Assembly (NCBI RefSeq): GCF_007970665.1 | Contig: NZ_CP042430.1 | Coordinates: 4,712,001 to 4,776,000 of the forward strand | Reading direction: 5' to 3' | Length of the DNA stretch: 64,000 nucleotides | Source of the DNA: Baekduia soli | GTDB lineage: Bacteria > Actinomycetota > Thermoleophilia > Solirubrobacterales > Solirubrobacteraceae | Shown here: positions 24,894-32,823 of the stretch, piece after piece | Layout of the letters: every line of letters begins with the position of its first letter | How positions within the stretch are numbered: the stretch's first letter is position 1 | Translations under genes and position numbers: made by a program | Notes under the pieces: model-generated | What the model saw: the letters and a program-made list of their open reading frames with translations, nothing else | What the model was told of the DNA's origin: nothing | The model's database searches: none

Positions 24894-24995
24894 ATCCCAA
24901 GGAAACCAGGGGTGCTGGAGCGTTCGTCCGGCTGAGATAGATCCGCGTCCGGGATCTGACCCTTCGAACCTGTGGGGTAATGCCCGCGGAGGGAG
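24894..24995 (+). ncRNA. TPP (thi-box) riboswitch
   Basis: The conserved TPP aptamer blocks are all present in order: CAGGGGTGCTGG, GGCTGAGATAGA, TCTGACCCTTCGAACCTG and GGGTAATGCCCGCGGAGGGAG (last block in two parts). TCCC at 24894-24897 can pair with GGGA at 24991-24994 as P1. The ribosome site GGAGGGAG of the downstream ABC gene is part of the 3' strand, so TPP binding should hide it and block translation. Confidence 0.96.
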
Positions 24996-24997
24996 CG

Positions 24998-25774
24998 ATG
25001 GCGACGAGGGTCGGGGCTCCTGCCCAGGAGCCGGTGGAGACCGAGAGCGAAGTCCGGCTGGAAGGCGTCACGCGCCGCTTCGGCGACGTCGTGGCGCTGC
25101 GCGACGTCTCCGTGTCGGTGGCGCGCGACGAGGTCGTGGCCGTCGTCGGCCCCAGCGGCAGCGGCAAGTCGACGCTGCTCGAGCTCGTATGCGGCCTCCA
25201 GGCGCCCGACGCCGGCCGGGTGGCCGCCTCGCGCGCCGTGCTCATGCCCCAGCGCGACCTCCTGCTGCCCTGGCTCGACGCCCTCGACAACGCGGCGCTG
25301 CCCCTGCGCCTGGCCGGCGGGCGGCGCCCCGCGGCGCGCGAGCGCGCCCATGCCCTGCTCGGCGAGCTCGGCCTGGGCGGCTTCGAGCACGCCCGCACGT
25401 GGGAGCTGTCGGGCGGCATGCGCCAGCGGGTCGCCGTCGCGCGGACGCTGCTGGCCGGCGCCCCCGTCCTGGCCCTCGACGAGCCCTTCGGGGCCCTGGA
25501 CGCCATCACCCGCGCCGACGCCCAGGACTGGCTGGCCGGGGTCCTGGCGCGCGAGCCGCGGACCGTCCTGCTCGTGACCCACGACGTGGAGGAGGCGGCG
25601 CTGCTGGCCGACCGCGTCGTCGTGCTCTCCCCGCGTCCCGGGCGCGTCGTCTGCGACCTGCCCGTGGGCCTGCCGCGCGGCGACCGCGCCCGGTCGCCGT
25701 CGGACCCGGCCGTCGTCGCCGTCCGCGCCCGCGCGATGGAGGCGCTGCGCGGCGCCATGGGGCCGGCGGCCTGA
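24998..25774 (+). CDS. thiZ: ABC transporter ATPase for a thiamine-pyrimidine precursor
   Basis: This 258-residue ATPase starts at ATG 24998, 3 nt after the riboswitch's GGAGGGAG. An in-frame ATG at 24980 lies inside the aptamer core and is unlikely. Walker A GPSGSGKSTLLELV (about residues 51-64), signature ELSGGMRQRVAVARTLL, Walker B VLALDEPFGALDA and H-loop VTHDVEEA are present. It belongs to the NitT/TauT/ThiZ type. The TPP riboswitch and NMT1-like binding protein indicate import of a hydroxymethylpyrimidine-type precursor for thiamine synthesis. Its TGA overlaps the ATG of the permease gene. Confidence 0.9.
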   Translation: MATRVGAPAQEPVETESEVRLEGVTRRFGDVVALRDVSVSVARDEVVAVVGPSGSGKSTLLELVCGLQAPDAGRVAASRAVLMPQRDLLLPWLDALDNAALPLRLAGGRRPAARERAHALLGELGLGGFEHARTWELSGGMRQRVAVARTLLAGAPVLALDEPFGALDAITRADAQDWLAGVLAREPRTVLLVTHDVEEAALLADRVVVLSPRPGRVVCDLPVGLPRGDRARSPSDPAVVAVRARAMEALRGAMGPAA

Positions 25775-26520
25775 TGCTGTCGGCGCTGCTCGTGCTGCTG
25801 CTGCTCGGCGGCTGGGAGGCCTACGCCCGGCTGGGCTCGGTCGACGCCTTCATCCTGCCCGCGCCCACGCAGGTCGCCCAGGCGCTGTGGGACGACCGCG
25901 GGCTGCTGTGGGACAACCTGCTCGTCACGGGCCAGGAGGTCGTCCTGGGCCTCGCCCTCGCGCTGGCCGCGGGCATCGTGCTGGCCGTGGCCCTGCACCT
26001 GTCGGGGCGGCTGCGCCGGGCCGTGTACCCGCTGCTGGTCGGCACCCAGGCCATCCCGATCGTGACGATCGCGCCGCTGCTGGCCGCCTGGTTCGGCTAC
26101 GGGCTGCTGCCCAAGCTCGTCGTCGTCGCGCTCGTCTGCTTCTTCCCCATCGTGGTCACCACGCTCGACGGGCTGGCCTCCGTGGACCCCGAGCAGCACA
26201 AGCTCATGCGCACGCTCGGCGCCTCCCGGGTGCAGGCCTTCCGCTGGGTCGAGGCGCCGGCGGCCCTGCCCGCGGCGCTCTCAGGCGCCAAGATCGCCGT
26301 CGCGGTCGGCGGCATCGCCGCGGTCTTCGCCGAGTACACGGGCTCCGAGCGCGGCCTCGGCCACCTCCTGCTGCAGTCCATCCCGCAGCTCGAGACCCCG
26401 CGGGCGTGGGCCACCGTCGTCGTCCTCGCGGCGCTGGCCGTCTTCTGCTTCGCCCTCCTGGCCCTCGCCGAGCGCCGCCTGGCGCCGTGGGCCCACCGAC
26501 GAAAGGACCCCGTCACATGA
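25774..26520 (+). CDS. thiX: ABC transporter permease for a thiamine-pyrimidine precursor
   Basis: This 248-residue permease starts at ATG 25774 (TGATG overlap). It has about six transmembrane helices, and the EAA loop is seen in KLMRTLGASRVQAFRWVEAPAALP with the conserved Gly. It is a BPD-type inner-membrane permease of the SsuC/TauC/ThiX group. Its ATG-TGA overlap with the next gene shows translational coupling. Substrate is inferred from the operon context. Confidence 0.9.
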   Translation: MLSALLVLLLLGGWEAYARLGSVDAFILPAPTQVAQALWDDRGLLWDNLLVTGQEVVLGLALALAAGIVLAVALHLSGRLRRAVYPLLVGTQAIPIVTIAPLLAAWFGYGLLPKLVVVALVCFFPIVVTTLDGLASVDPEQHKLMRTLGASRVQAFRWVEAPAALPAALSGAKIAVAVGGIAAVFAEYTGSERGLGHLLLQSIPQLETPRAWATVVVLAALAVFCFALLALAERRLAPWAHRRKDPVT

Positions 26521-27551
26521 TCCCGCGCCTCCGATCCGGCCGGCGGTGGCCGGCCGCCGTCGCCGTCGTCCTCGCAGCCCTCGCGGCGCTCGCGCTCAGC
26601 GCGTGCGGCGCCAAGAAGGACACGCTGACGACCCGGGGCACGCCCCAGCGGATCGACCTCGTCCTGGACTACCTCCCCAACGCCGACCACGCCGCGATCT
26701 ACGCCGCGCAGGCCACCGGCGCGTTCAGGGCCGCGGGCCTGGACGTGCGCATCCGCGTCCCGTCCGACCCCGCCGCGCCGCTCAAGCTCGTCGCCGCCGG
26801 CCGAGCCGACCTGGCGATCTCCTACGAGCCCGAGCTGCTGCTCGCCCGCGACAAGGGCCTGCGCGTGGCGTCCATCGGCGCGCTGGTGCAGAAGCCGCTG
26901 ACCTCGATCATCTCCCTCGGCGGCAAGGTCAGGACGGCCGCCGACCTCGAGGGCAAGACCGTCGGCACGGCGGGCATCCCCTACCAGTCGGCCTACCTGA
27001 AGACGATCGCGCGCGCCCACGGGTTCGACCCGGCGTCGATCAAGGAGGTCAACGTGGGGTTCAACCTCGTGCCGGCGATGCTGAGCAAGAAGGTCGACGC
27101 CACGCTCGGCGCGTTCTGGAACGTCGAGGGCGTGCAGCTGCGCCGCCAGAACAAGCACCCGACGATCATCCACACCGAGCAGGCCGGCGTGCCCACCTAC
27201 GAGGAGCTCGTGATCGTCGCCGGCCAGGACGAGCTGCGCACCCGCGGCGACGTCATGCGCCGCTTCGTGCAGGCCGTGGCCCGCGGCGCCAAGGCCGTGC
27301 GCAAGGACCCGCAGGTCGGAGTCGACGCGCTGGTCAAGGCCGACAAGAGCCTGGACCCGGCGCTCACGCTGGCCAGCATCAAGGCCACGCTGCCGGCGTT
27401 CTTCCCGGCCGATGCGGCGTTCCCCTGGGGCTACCAGAACGCCGACGAGTGGAAGGCCTACGGGCAGTGGATGCTCGACAACGGCCTCGTCAAGCGCCTG
27501 CCGACCCCGACGTCGCTGACGAACGAGTTCCTGCCCGGCCGCGGTATCTGA
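26517..27551 (+). CDS. thiY: ThiY-like substrate-binding lipoprotein (NMT1/THI5 family)
   Basis: This 344-residue lipoprotein begins at ATG 26517 (ATGA overlap). The signal peptide ends in a lipobox LSAC at about residues 26-29. RIDLVLDYLPNADHAAIYAAQATGAF is the typical start of NMT1/THI5-type binding proteins. LVAAGRADLAISYEPELLLARDKGL and VGTAGIPYQSAYLKTIA line the ligand cleft, with Asn/Asp residues that would contact the pyrimidine. It captures formylaminopyrimidine- or HMP-like compounds for the ThiXZ transporter. The ligand is inferred from family and riboswitch. Confidence 0.9.
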   Translation: MIPRLRSGRRWPAAVAVVLAALAALALSACGAKKDTLTTRGTPQRIDLVLDYLPNADHAAIYAAQATGAFRAAGLDVRIRVPSDPAAPLKLVAAGRADLAISYEPELLLARDKGLRVASIGALVQKPLTSIISLGGKVRTAADLEGKTVGTAGIPYQSAYLKTIARAHGFDPASIKEVNVGFNLVPAMLSKKVDATLGAFWNVEGVQLRRQNKHPTIIHTEQAGVPTYEELVIVAGQDELRTRGDVMRRFVQAVARGAKAVRKDPQVGVDALVKADKSLDPALTLASIKATLPAFFPADAAFPWGYQNADEWKAYGQWMLDNGLVKRLPTPTSLTNEFLPGRGI

Positions 27552-27578
27552 CCCACTGCCCGCGGGCCACGAGGTCGT

Positions 27579-28511
27579 TCACGCCGCGAAGCGCAGCGCC
27601 GCCCCGCCGCCCGTGGCCCTGGGCCCGAGCGCGTGGGCGGCGGCCAGCCCGCGCCAGCCCGCGTAGGGCGCGAACAGCGCGCGGACGTCGTCCTCCCCCG
27701 CCCGGGCCGCCGGGTCGCCGCCCGAGCGCAGGCGCCCGACGAGCTTGAGGAAGGCCAGGTCGCCGGCGGGCAGCTGGTCGTGGCGGCCCTGCCCGTGCAG
27801 GGCCAGGACCTCGACGGTCCACGCGCCGACGCCGGGGATGCGCCGCAGCCGCGCCCAGCCGCGCTCGTGGTCGGGGTCGCGCAGGTCCACCCGGCCGCAG
27901 GCGACCTCGCGCGCGACGCGCACGAGCGCCAGCGACCGACCGGCCGACAGGTCGAGGGACTGCAGCAGCGCCGGCGACGTGCCGGCCAGCCGCGACGGCG
28001 CGGGCAGGTCGTGCAGCGTGCCCGTCCCGTCCCAGTCCGGCGCCCGGCGGCCCAGGCGATGCAGGATCGCCCGCTCGATCGCCGCCGCGCGGTCGTACTC
28101 GATGAGCTGCTCGCAGATGGCCCACGCCAGGGCCTCGAACGGCTCGGGGCGCCGAGCCACCCGCAGGTGCGGCCGGGCCCGGACCGACGGCCCGATGAGC
28201 GGGTCGTCGCGCCAGCGCTCGTAGAACGGCCGCAGGTCCTCGTCGACGCCGAGGGCGAAGCGCATCCGCGCCACGGCCTCCTCGGCGACGTCGCGCCGCG
28301 CCGCGCGGGCGCCGACGATCACGTGGCCGGCCGACGGCTGCGCGACGCGGACGACCGCCGGCGCATCGTCGACGTGCAGGACGCGCTCCAGGACCCCGCC
28401 GCGGCGCCGGCGCAGCACGCCGTCCAGCCCCCCGCCGCCGCGCAGGCGGAACGGCCAGGGTGGGCGGATCTCGCGCCGGACCTCGACGCGATCGGCCCCC
28501 GGAGGCGCCAC
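27579..28511 (-). CDS. alkA: DNA-3-methyladenine glycosylase II-like (AlkA-type) enzyme
   Basis: This 310-residue base-excision enzyme removes alkylated bases. The C-terminal half shows the helix-hairpin-helix RIPGVGAWTVEVLALHGQG followed by LPAGDLAFLKLVGRL, whose Asp fits the catalytic Asp of the HhH-GPD superfamily. PEPFEALAWAICEQLIEYDRAAAI matches the AlkA core (F-E-x-L-x-x-x-I-x-x-Q-Q pattern). The N-terminal domain is divergent. It is convergent with thiY (27 bp). Confidence 0.87.
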   Translation of the reverse strand: MAPPGADRVEVRREIRPPWPFRLRGGGGLDGVLRRRRGGVLERVLHVDDAPAVVRVAQPSAGHVIVGARAARRDVAEEAVARMRFALGVDEDLRPFYERWRDDPLIGPSVRARPHLRVARRPEPFEALAWAICEQLIEYDRAAAIERAILHRLGRRAPDWDGTGTLHDLPAPSRLAGTSPALLQSLDLSAGRSLALVRVAREVACGRVDLRDPDHERGWARLRRIPGVGAWTVEVLALHGQGRHDQLPAGDLAFLKLVGRLRSGGDPAARAGEDDVRALFAPYAGWRGLAAAHALGPRATGGGAALRFAA

Positions 28512-28529
28512 GACGGTCGCGCCCCGCGC

Positions 28530-28865
28530 CTAGTCGCGGTTGAGCAGGTGGATGTCCACCAGGAAGGACCGCGAGGCGCGGACGTCGCCGAGCAGCTTGC
28601 GGTCCTTGCGCCCGGCGCGCAGCGCCCGCCGGGCGCGGCGGTGGCGCACGACGGCGACGGTGGCCGCCCCGGCCGCGAAGCCGGTCACCGCGACCGCAGC
28701 GGCCTGGACGGCCACCGGCGAGGCGGCGGCCAGCCCGGTGCGCGGGGCGGGCGCGGGTGGCGCCGCGTAGGCGCGAGGGCCCTCGGGGACCGGCACCGCG
28801 TCGACCACCTCGGCGTCGTCGGCGACGCCGGGCCGGGGCTGCTCGTCGTCAGCGGGGTCCGTCAC
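28530..28865 (-). CDS. Single-pass membrane hypothetical protein
   Basis: This 111-residue protein probably starts at GTG 28865; a TTG at 28874 is an alternative. The N-terminal half is acidic and Pro-rich. A single transmembrane helix follows (VAVQAAAVAVTGFAAGAATVAVV) and then a basic cytoplasmic end (RHRRARRALRAGRKDRKLLG). Its 5' end overlaps the stop of the fatty-acid hydroxylase gene, so it probably belongs to that operon. No known family is recognised. Confidence 0.55.
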   Translation of the reverse strand: MTDPADDEQPRPGVADDAEVVDAVPVPEGPRAYAAPPAPAPRTGLAAASPVAVQAAAVAVTGFAAGAATVAVVRHRRARRALRAGRKDRKLLGDVRASRSFLVDIHLLNRD

Positions 28866-29577
28866 GGCCAGCAAGGATGCCGGATCCGGGCGCCGGGCGC
28901 GATGCGCCCGGTCCGTCGGAGCGCATCGCCCCGTCGAGGGCGGGCGTCCCGCCGGCCACGGAGCGGTTGCCGGTCCTGGCCGGTGCCGTGCCGAAGATCG
29001 TGTCCCAGTACGGCGCGCTGATGCCGAAGCCGCGCTCGTCGTCCTGGAAGTGGTGGCGCATGTGCAGCTCGCGCAGCCGCCGTCCCATCGCCGTGCGCGG
29101 CGTGTGGTGGTGCACGTGGTAGTGGAGCATGTCGTAGGCCAGGTAGCCGGCCAGGAACGAGCCGCCGAACACCAGGGCCGCGTCGTAGCCCATGATCCCC
29201 CAGAACGCCCACAGCAGCGCGGCCGCGAGCGGGACGCTCACCGACGGCGGCATGACGAGCCGCAGCGGGTCGTTGGGGTGGTCGTGGTGGACGCCGTGGA
29301 TCATCCAGTGCAGGCGCGCGCCGACCCCGTGGTCGGGCTCGAAGTGGAACACGACCCGGTGCAGCCAGTACTCGAACAGCGTCCACGTCAGGTACCCGGC
29401 CAGCGCCAGCCCGACGCTGTTGAGCACGCCCTCCCGGCTGACGCCCTCGACGAGCATGTACGAGATGACCGGCCCGAACAGGGCCGGCGGGACCGCCGGA
29501 TGCACCCGCGTGAAGCGGTCCAGCAGACGACTCTGGAACATCGGCGGTGAGGCCTTCAGGTCGTCGGACCGACGCAT
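28849..29577 (-). CDS. Fatty acid hydroxylase / sterol desaturase superfamily membrane enzyme
   Basis: This 242-residue membrane di-iron oxygenase starts at ATG 29577. The eight-His signature is complete: HRVVFH, HGVHHDH, HYHVHHH and HMRHHF, between three or four hydrophobic helices (LALAGYLTWTLFEYWL, AALLWAFWGIMGYDAALV). Its size and His spacing match fatty-acid/sphingolipid 2-hydroxylases (FA2H-like) rather than sterol desaturases. It lies 44 bp downstream of the YghO-like acyltransferase and opposite the Spt-like gene, so hydroxylation of a ceramide or its acyl chain is the natural hypothesis. It has about 30 disordered C-terminal residues. Confidence 0.82.
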   Translation of the reverse strand: MRRSDDLKASPPMFQSRLLDRFTRVHPAVPPALFGPVISYMLVEGVSREGVLNSVGLALAGYLTWTLFEYWLHRVVFHFEPDHGVGARLHWMIHGVHHDHPNDPLRLVMPPSVSVPLAAALLWAFWGIMGYDAALVFGGSFLAGYLAYDMLHYHVHHHTPRTAMGRRLRELHMRHHFQDDERGFGISAPYWDTIFGTAPARTGNRSVAGGTPALDGAMRSDGPGASRPAPGSGILAGRDGPR

Positions 29578-29621
29578 TAGGCGGACCTTATCACCGCCAG
29601 TCAAGCTGATTGCGCGCGCAC

Positions 29622-30758
29622 CTATTCCGCAGGTCCGCGCAACGTCCGGCCGTAGATCCGGTATCGCTTGACCACGCGGCCGTGCATCGCCTCCATGCCG
29701 CGGTTCATCGCCCGGTTGGTCTCCAGGATCCAGCCCATCTCGCCGCCCTTGATGCGGGCGTGGCGTTCGGCGGTGTCGAAGTGCTCGACGTACAGCGCGG
29801 CGGCGGCGCCCGTGTGCTGGAAGGCCGGCTTGACGCCCAGGAACCCCACGCGGACGCGGTCCATGATCCGGTGGCGGCGCACGAAGTGCCACCAGCCCAG
29901 CGGCAGCAGGCGGCCGTTCATCCGCGCCAGCACCTTGTTGAGGTCGGGCACCGTGATCGCCATCGCGATCGCCTCGCCGCCGACCTCGGCGATCATGAAC
30001 CACTCCTTGGCGTAGGCCAGCTGGAGATCGAGCGCGTACTTGTCCAGATCCTCGGCGTCGTAGGGCACGAAGCCGAAGTTGCGCCGCCACGCGCGGTTGT
30101 AGATCTCGGCGAACAGGTCGAGGTCGCGGCGCAGGTGGCGCCGCGACATCCGCCGGATGGTGACGCCGTGCTTCTCCCGGGCGTCGCGGGCGAGCTCGGG
30201 CAGGATCGGCAGCATCTGCTCGCGGTCGTCGATCGCCAGCTGCCACATCCACAGGTCGACGACCTTCTCCAGGCCGGCGCCCTCGCACAGGCCCTGGTAG
30301 TAGGTCGGGTGCCACGGCTGGCGGATCATCGGCGCGAGCTCGTGGCCCTCGATGACGATGCCGCTCTCGTCGTTCATGATGAAGTCGGCCGGGCCGATCA
30401 TCTCCTCCATGCCGCGCTCGTCCAGCCACGCGGCCGCGGTGTCCAGCAGCGCGCCCGCGACCTCCGGATCGTCCTCGGACTCGAAGAACCCGAACCAGCC
30501 GCGGCGCTCGCCGTGGTGGCGGTTGTAGGCGTGGTCGACGTGCGCGGAGATCCGCCCGACCACGCGACCATCGCGGCGGGCGAGGAAGAGCTCGAAGTCC
30601 ACGCGCCCGGCGTAGGGCCCGAGACGGCGGCTGAGGAACAACCGGCGCTCGAGGCGCAGCGGCGGCACCCACGGCGTCCCGGCGTGCAGCCCGAACGGCA
30701 GCTCGATGAACGCTCCGACGTCGCGGAACGAGCGGGCGGGGCGCACGTCGACGGCCAT
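29622..30758 (-). CDS. GNAT-fold (YghO-like) acyltransferase, candidate bacterial ceramide synthase
   Basis: This 378-residue protein starts MAVDVRPARSFRDVGAFIEL and continues in the YghO-like pattern: FGLHAGTPWVPPLRLERR, ELFLARRDGRVVGRISAHVD, GWFGFFESEDDPEVAGALLD, WHPTYYQGLCEGAGLEKVVDL and KRYRIYGRTL near the end. This family contains, as I recall, the N-acyltransferase of Caulobacter ceramide synthesis (CC_1154). Divergence from an Spt-like gene 45 bp away and a downstream acyl hydroxylase supports acylation of a sphingoid base here. It may instead acylate another amine, so the substrate is inferred. Confidence 0.72.
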   Translation of the reverse strand: MAVDVRPARSFRDVGAFIELPFGLHAGTPWVPPLRLERRLFLSRRLGPYAGRVDFELFLARRDGRVVGRISAHVDHAYNRHHGERRGWFGFFESEDDPEVAGALLDTAAAWLDERGMEEMIGPADFIMNDESGIVIEGHELAPMIRQPWHPTYYQGLCEGAGLEKVVDLWMWQLAIDDREQMLPILPELARDAREKHGVTIRRMSRRHLRRDLDLFAEIYNRAWRRNFGFVPYDAEDLDKYALDLQLAYAKEWFMIAEVGGEAIAMAITVPDLNKVLARMNGRLLPLGWWHFVRRHRIMDRVRVGFLGVKPAFQHTGAAAALYVEHFDTAERHARIKGGEMGWILETNRAMNRGMEAMHGRVVKRYRIYGRTLRGPAE

Positions 30759-30775
30759 GGGCGCGCCACCCTAGC

Positions 30776-30795
30776 GGGTATGTGGCCGTATACCC
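30776..30795. promoter_or_regulatory. Symmetric divergent promoter/operator between the acyltransferase and Spt-like genes
   Basis: GGGTAT-N8-ATACCC is a perfect inverted repeat in the 45-bp gap. Each arm can be a -10 box: TATACC ends 9 nt before the plus-strand ATG, and TAGGGT lies near the minus-strand start. One factor bound here could control both genes. Confidence 0.4.
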
Positions 30796-30803
30796 TGGGC
30801 GCG

Positions 30804-32105
30804 ATGACCGCTCGCGCGCAGGTCGACGTGTTCGAGAAGGCCCGGACGTTCGAGCGCCTGGAGATCCTCCGCGCCGCCCGGGAGCTCGACCTCGTCCCGT
30901 ACTTCCGGGTGATGGAGAGCCCGGCCCGCCCCATCGTCGAGATGGAGGGCGCCGCCCGCATCATGCTCGGCGGCAACAACTACCTGGGCCTGACCGAGGA
31001 CGAGCGCGTCATCGCCGGCGCACGCGACGCGCTGGAGCGCTACGGGACCGGGATGACGGGCTCGCGGCTGCTCAACGGCACGACCGCCATGCACCTCGAG
31101 CTCGAGGCCGAGATCGCCGACTGGATGGGCACCCAGGACGCCATCGTCTTCACGACGGGCCACCAGGCCAACGTCGGGACGCTGGGCACGATCCTGGCCC
31201 CGGGCGACACGGTCATCGTCGACTCGGGCGACCACGCCTCGATCCTGGACGGGTGCCTGCTCTCGCGGGCCAAGCTGCGCCCGTTCCGCCACAACCGCCT
31301 GGACAAGCTCGAGAAGATGCTCGAGCGCTCGACCCAGGACGGCGGCGGCGTCCTGGTCGTCGTCGACGGCGTGTTCTCCATGGAGGGCGACATCGCCGCC
31401 CTGCCGGAGATCTGCGACCTGTGCGAGCGCTACGGCGCGCGCCTCATGGTTGACGAGGCCCACGGTGCCGGCGTCCTGGGCGCCCGCGGGGCCGGGACCT
31501 CCGAGCTGCTGGGCGTCGAGGACCGCGTCGACCTGCGCATGGGCACGTTCTCCAAGTCGCTGGCGTCCTGCGGCGGGTTCCTGGCCGGCGACGCCGACGT
31601 CATCGAGTTCCTGCGCATCTCCTCGCGGGCGTTCCTGTTCACCGCCTCGGGCGTGCCCGCCGCGACGGGCGCCGCACTGGCCGCCCTGCGGGTCATCCGC
31701 AGCGACGAGGGCCGGGCCCTGCTGGGCCGCGTGCTGGACAACGCGCGCTACTGGCGCGACGGGCTCGAGGAGCGCGGCTTCGCCGTCGTCGCACCCCAGC
31801 CGCTGCCGCCGGGCGCGGACCCCGCCGACGTCGTCACCCCCATCGTGCCCGTGCTCATCGGCGACGACTGGCAGGCCGGCGTGCTGTGGAAGGCGCTGTT
31901 CGATCGCGGGGTGTTCGTCAACACCGCGCTGCACCCCGCCGTGCCGCCCGGCGGGGCGCTGCTGCGCACGAGCGTGATGGCCACGCACGACCGCCCGATG
32001 CTCGACCGCGCCCTCGAGACCTTCTCGACGGTCAAGGCCGAGTTCGAGGCCCAGCACGGCCCACTGCCGGGCCCCGGCGAGCACGGCTCGCGGCGCGCCG
32101 CGTAG
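30804..32105 (+). CDS. spt: Serine palmitoyltransferase-like alpha-oxoamine synthase
   Basis: This 433-residue PLP enzyme condenses an amino acid with an acyl-thioester. The segment LVPYFRVMESPARPIVEMEG then IMLGGNNYLGLTEDERV is the usual Spt N-terminus. GTGMTGSRLLNGT, FTTGHQANVG, VDEAHGAGVLG (D217 for the PLP ring) and GTFSKSLASCGGF (Lys251 Schiff base) follow. The KSLASxGGF form is closer to serine palmitoyltransferase than to 8-amino-7-oxononanoate synthase. Together with the divergent YghO-like acyltransferase and hydroxylase, it suggests formation of 3-ketosphinganine. A reductase and an acyl carrier protein are not in this window. Confidence 0.8.
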   Translation: MTARAQVDVFEKARTFERLEILRAARELDLVPYFRVMESPARPIVEMEGAARIMLGGNNYLGLTEDERVIAGARDALERYGTGMTGSRLLNGTTAMHLELEAEIADWMGTQDAIVFTTGHQANVGTLGTILAPGDTVIVDSGDHASILDGCLLSRAKLRPFRHNRLDKLEKMLERSTQDGGGVLVVVDGVFSMEGDIAALPEICDLCERYGARLMVDEAHGAGVLGARGAGTSELLGVEDRVDLRMGTFSKSLASCGGFLAGDADVIEFLRISSRAFLFTASGVPAATGAALAALRVIRSDEGRALLGRVLDNARYWRDGLEERGFAVVAPQPLPPGADPADVVTPIVPVLIGDDWQAGVLWKALFDRGVFVNTALHPAVPPGGALLRTSVMATHDRPMLDRALETFSTVKAEFEAQHGPLPGPGEHGSRRAA

Positions 32106-32435
32106 CACGTCCGGCGAGCGTTCGCGGGCCGCCTCGCGGCTCATGTCCCTGCCGGAACGTCGGGTCCTGAAGGCGGGAGAAAAAAGGCGCTCTGAGCGCA
32201 TGTTGCCCCGGAGCGCACCTTGAAGGCCACCGGGGGCCTGCCATACGTTCGGACCGCGTCGGACGGCGGCGCCCTGGGGAGGGATGTCCGGACCGAGGAG
32301 CGGGTTGTGCAGAGGAGAGCCCGCTCGTCGTCCCGGTGCACGTGGTCACCCGAGGGTCTCCGGCCGTCCGGACGTTCAGCACGCACAACGACAACGTGGC
32401 CGCCCCACGCCGAGAGTGGCGGCCGGGAAGGACAG
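32106..32435 (+). promoter_or_regulatory. 330-bp gap before mihF with a candidate promoter
   Basis: No gene is seen. TTGAAG (32220-32225) followed after 16-18 bp by CATACG/TACGTT (32242-32249) is a plausible promoter, giving a leader of about 180 nt before the mihF ribosome site (GGGAAGGA). GCGCTC-T-GAGCGC near 32190 is a short palindrome without a clear role. Confidence 0.3.
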
Positions 32436-32759
32436 ATGACCGCAGCGACGACGATCGCCCCTGCGCCGCAGCACCTGCGCGCACTGGCCCGAGCGAACGA
32501 GGTCCGTCTCGCACGCGCCGAGCTCAAGCGCCAGGTGGCCGATGGGGAGATCAGCGCCGCGCACGTCGTCCTCGAATGCCCGTGGGAGGCCGCCTCGATG
32601 ACGGTCTCCGACCTCCTCACCAGCCAGCGGCGCTGGGGCACCACGCGGTGCCGCAAGCTGCTGGCGTCGATCCCGATGTCGGAGAACAAGACGATCGGGT
32701 CGATGACGGAGCGCCAGCGCACGGCGCTGTCGAACCTCCTGAGGGACCCCACGGCCTAG
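32436..32759 (+). CDS. mihF: Actinobacterial integration host factor (mIHF/sIHF)
   Basis: This 107-residue nucleoid protein starts at ATG 32436 with GGGAAGGA upstream. The family pattern is clear: LARANEVRLARAELKRQVADGEISAAHVVLE (long N-terminal helix), then MTVSDLLTSQRRWGTTRCRKLLASI (H2TH DNA-binding region) and ERQRTALSNLLRD. It bends and compacts DNA without sequence specificity and is usually essential in actinobacteria. Its long leader suggests post-transcriptional control. This gene is a good marker that the genome is actinobacterial. Confidence 0.93.
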   Translation: MTAATTIAPAPQHLRALARANEVRLARAELKRQVADGEISAAHVVLECPWEAASMTVSDLLTSQRRWGTTRCRKLLASIPMSENKTIGSMTERQRTALSNLLRDPTA

Positions 32760-32780
32760 CGGACGCGGCGTACGGCCCGG

Positions 32781-32803
32781 TGGGCGCGCTCCGAGCGCGC
32801 CCA
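32781..32803. terminator. Bidirectional terminator hairpin between mihF and the glyoxalase gene
   Basis: TGGGCGCGC-TCCGA-GCGCGCCCA gives a 9-bp stem in the 64-bp space between the two convergent genes. Confidence 0.55.
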
Positions 32804-32823
32804 TCGCGCCCGGCCCCGCGGCG

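Noticed and set aside
30804-32105. 8-amino-7-oxononanoate synthase (biotin) annotation
   Set aside because: The KSLASxGGF active-site form, N-terminal extension and neighbours favour a serine-palmitoyltransferase-like role. No bio genes are nearby.
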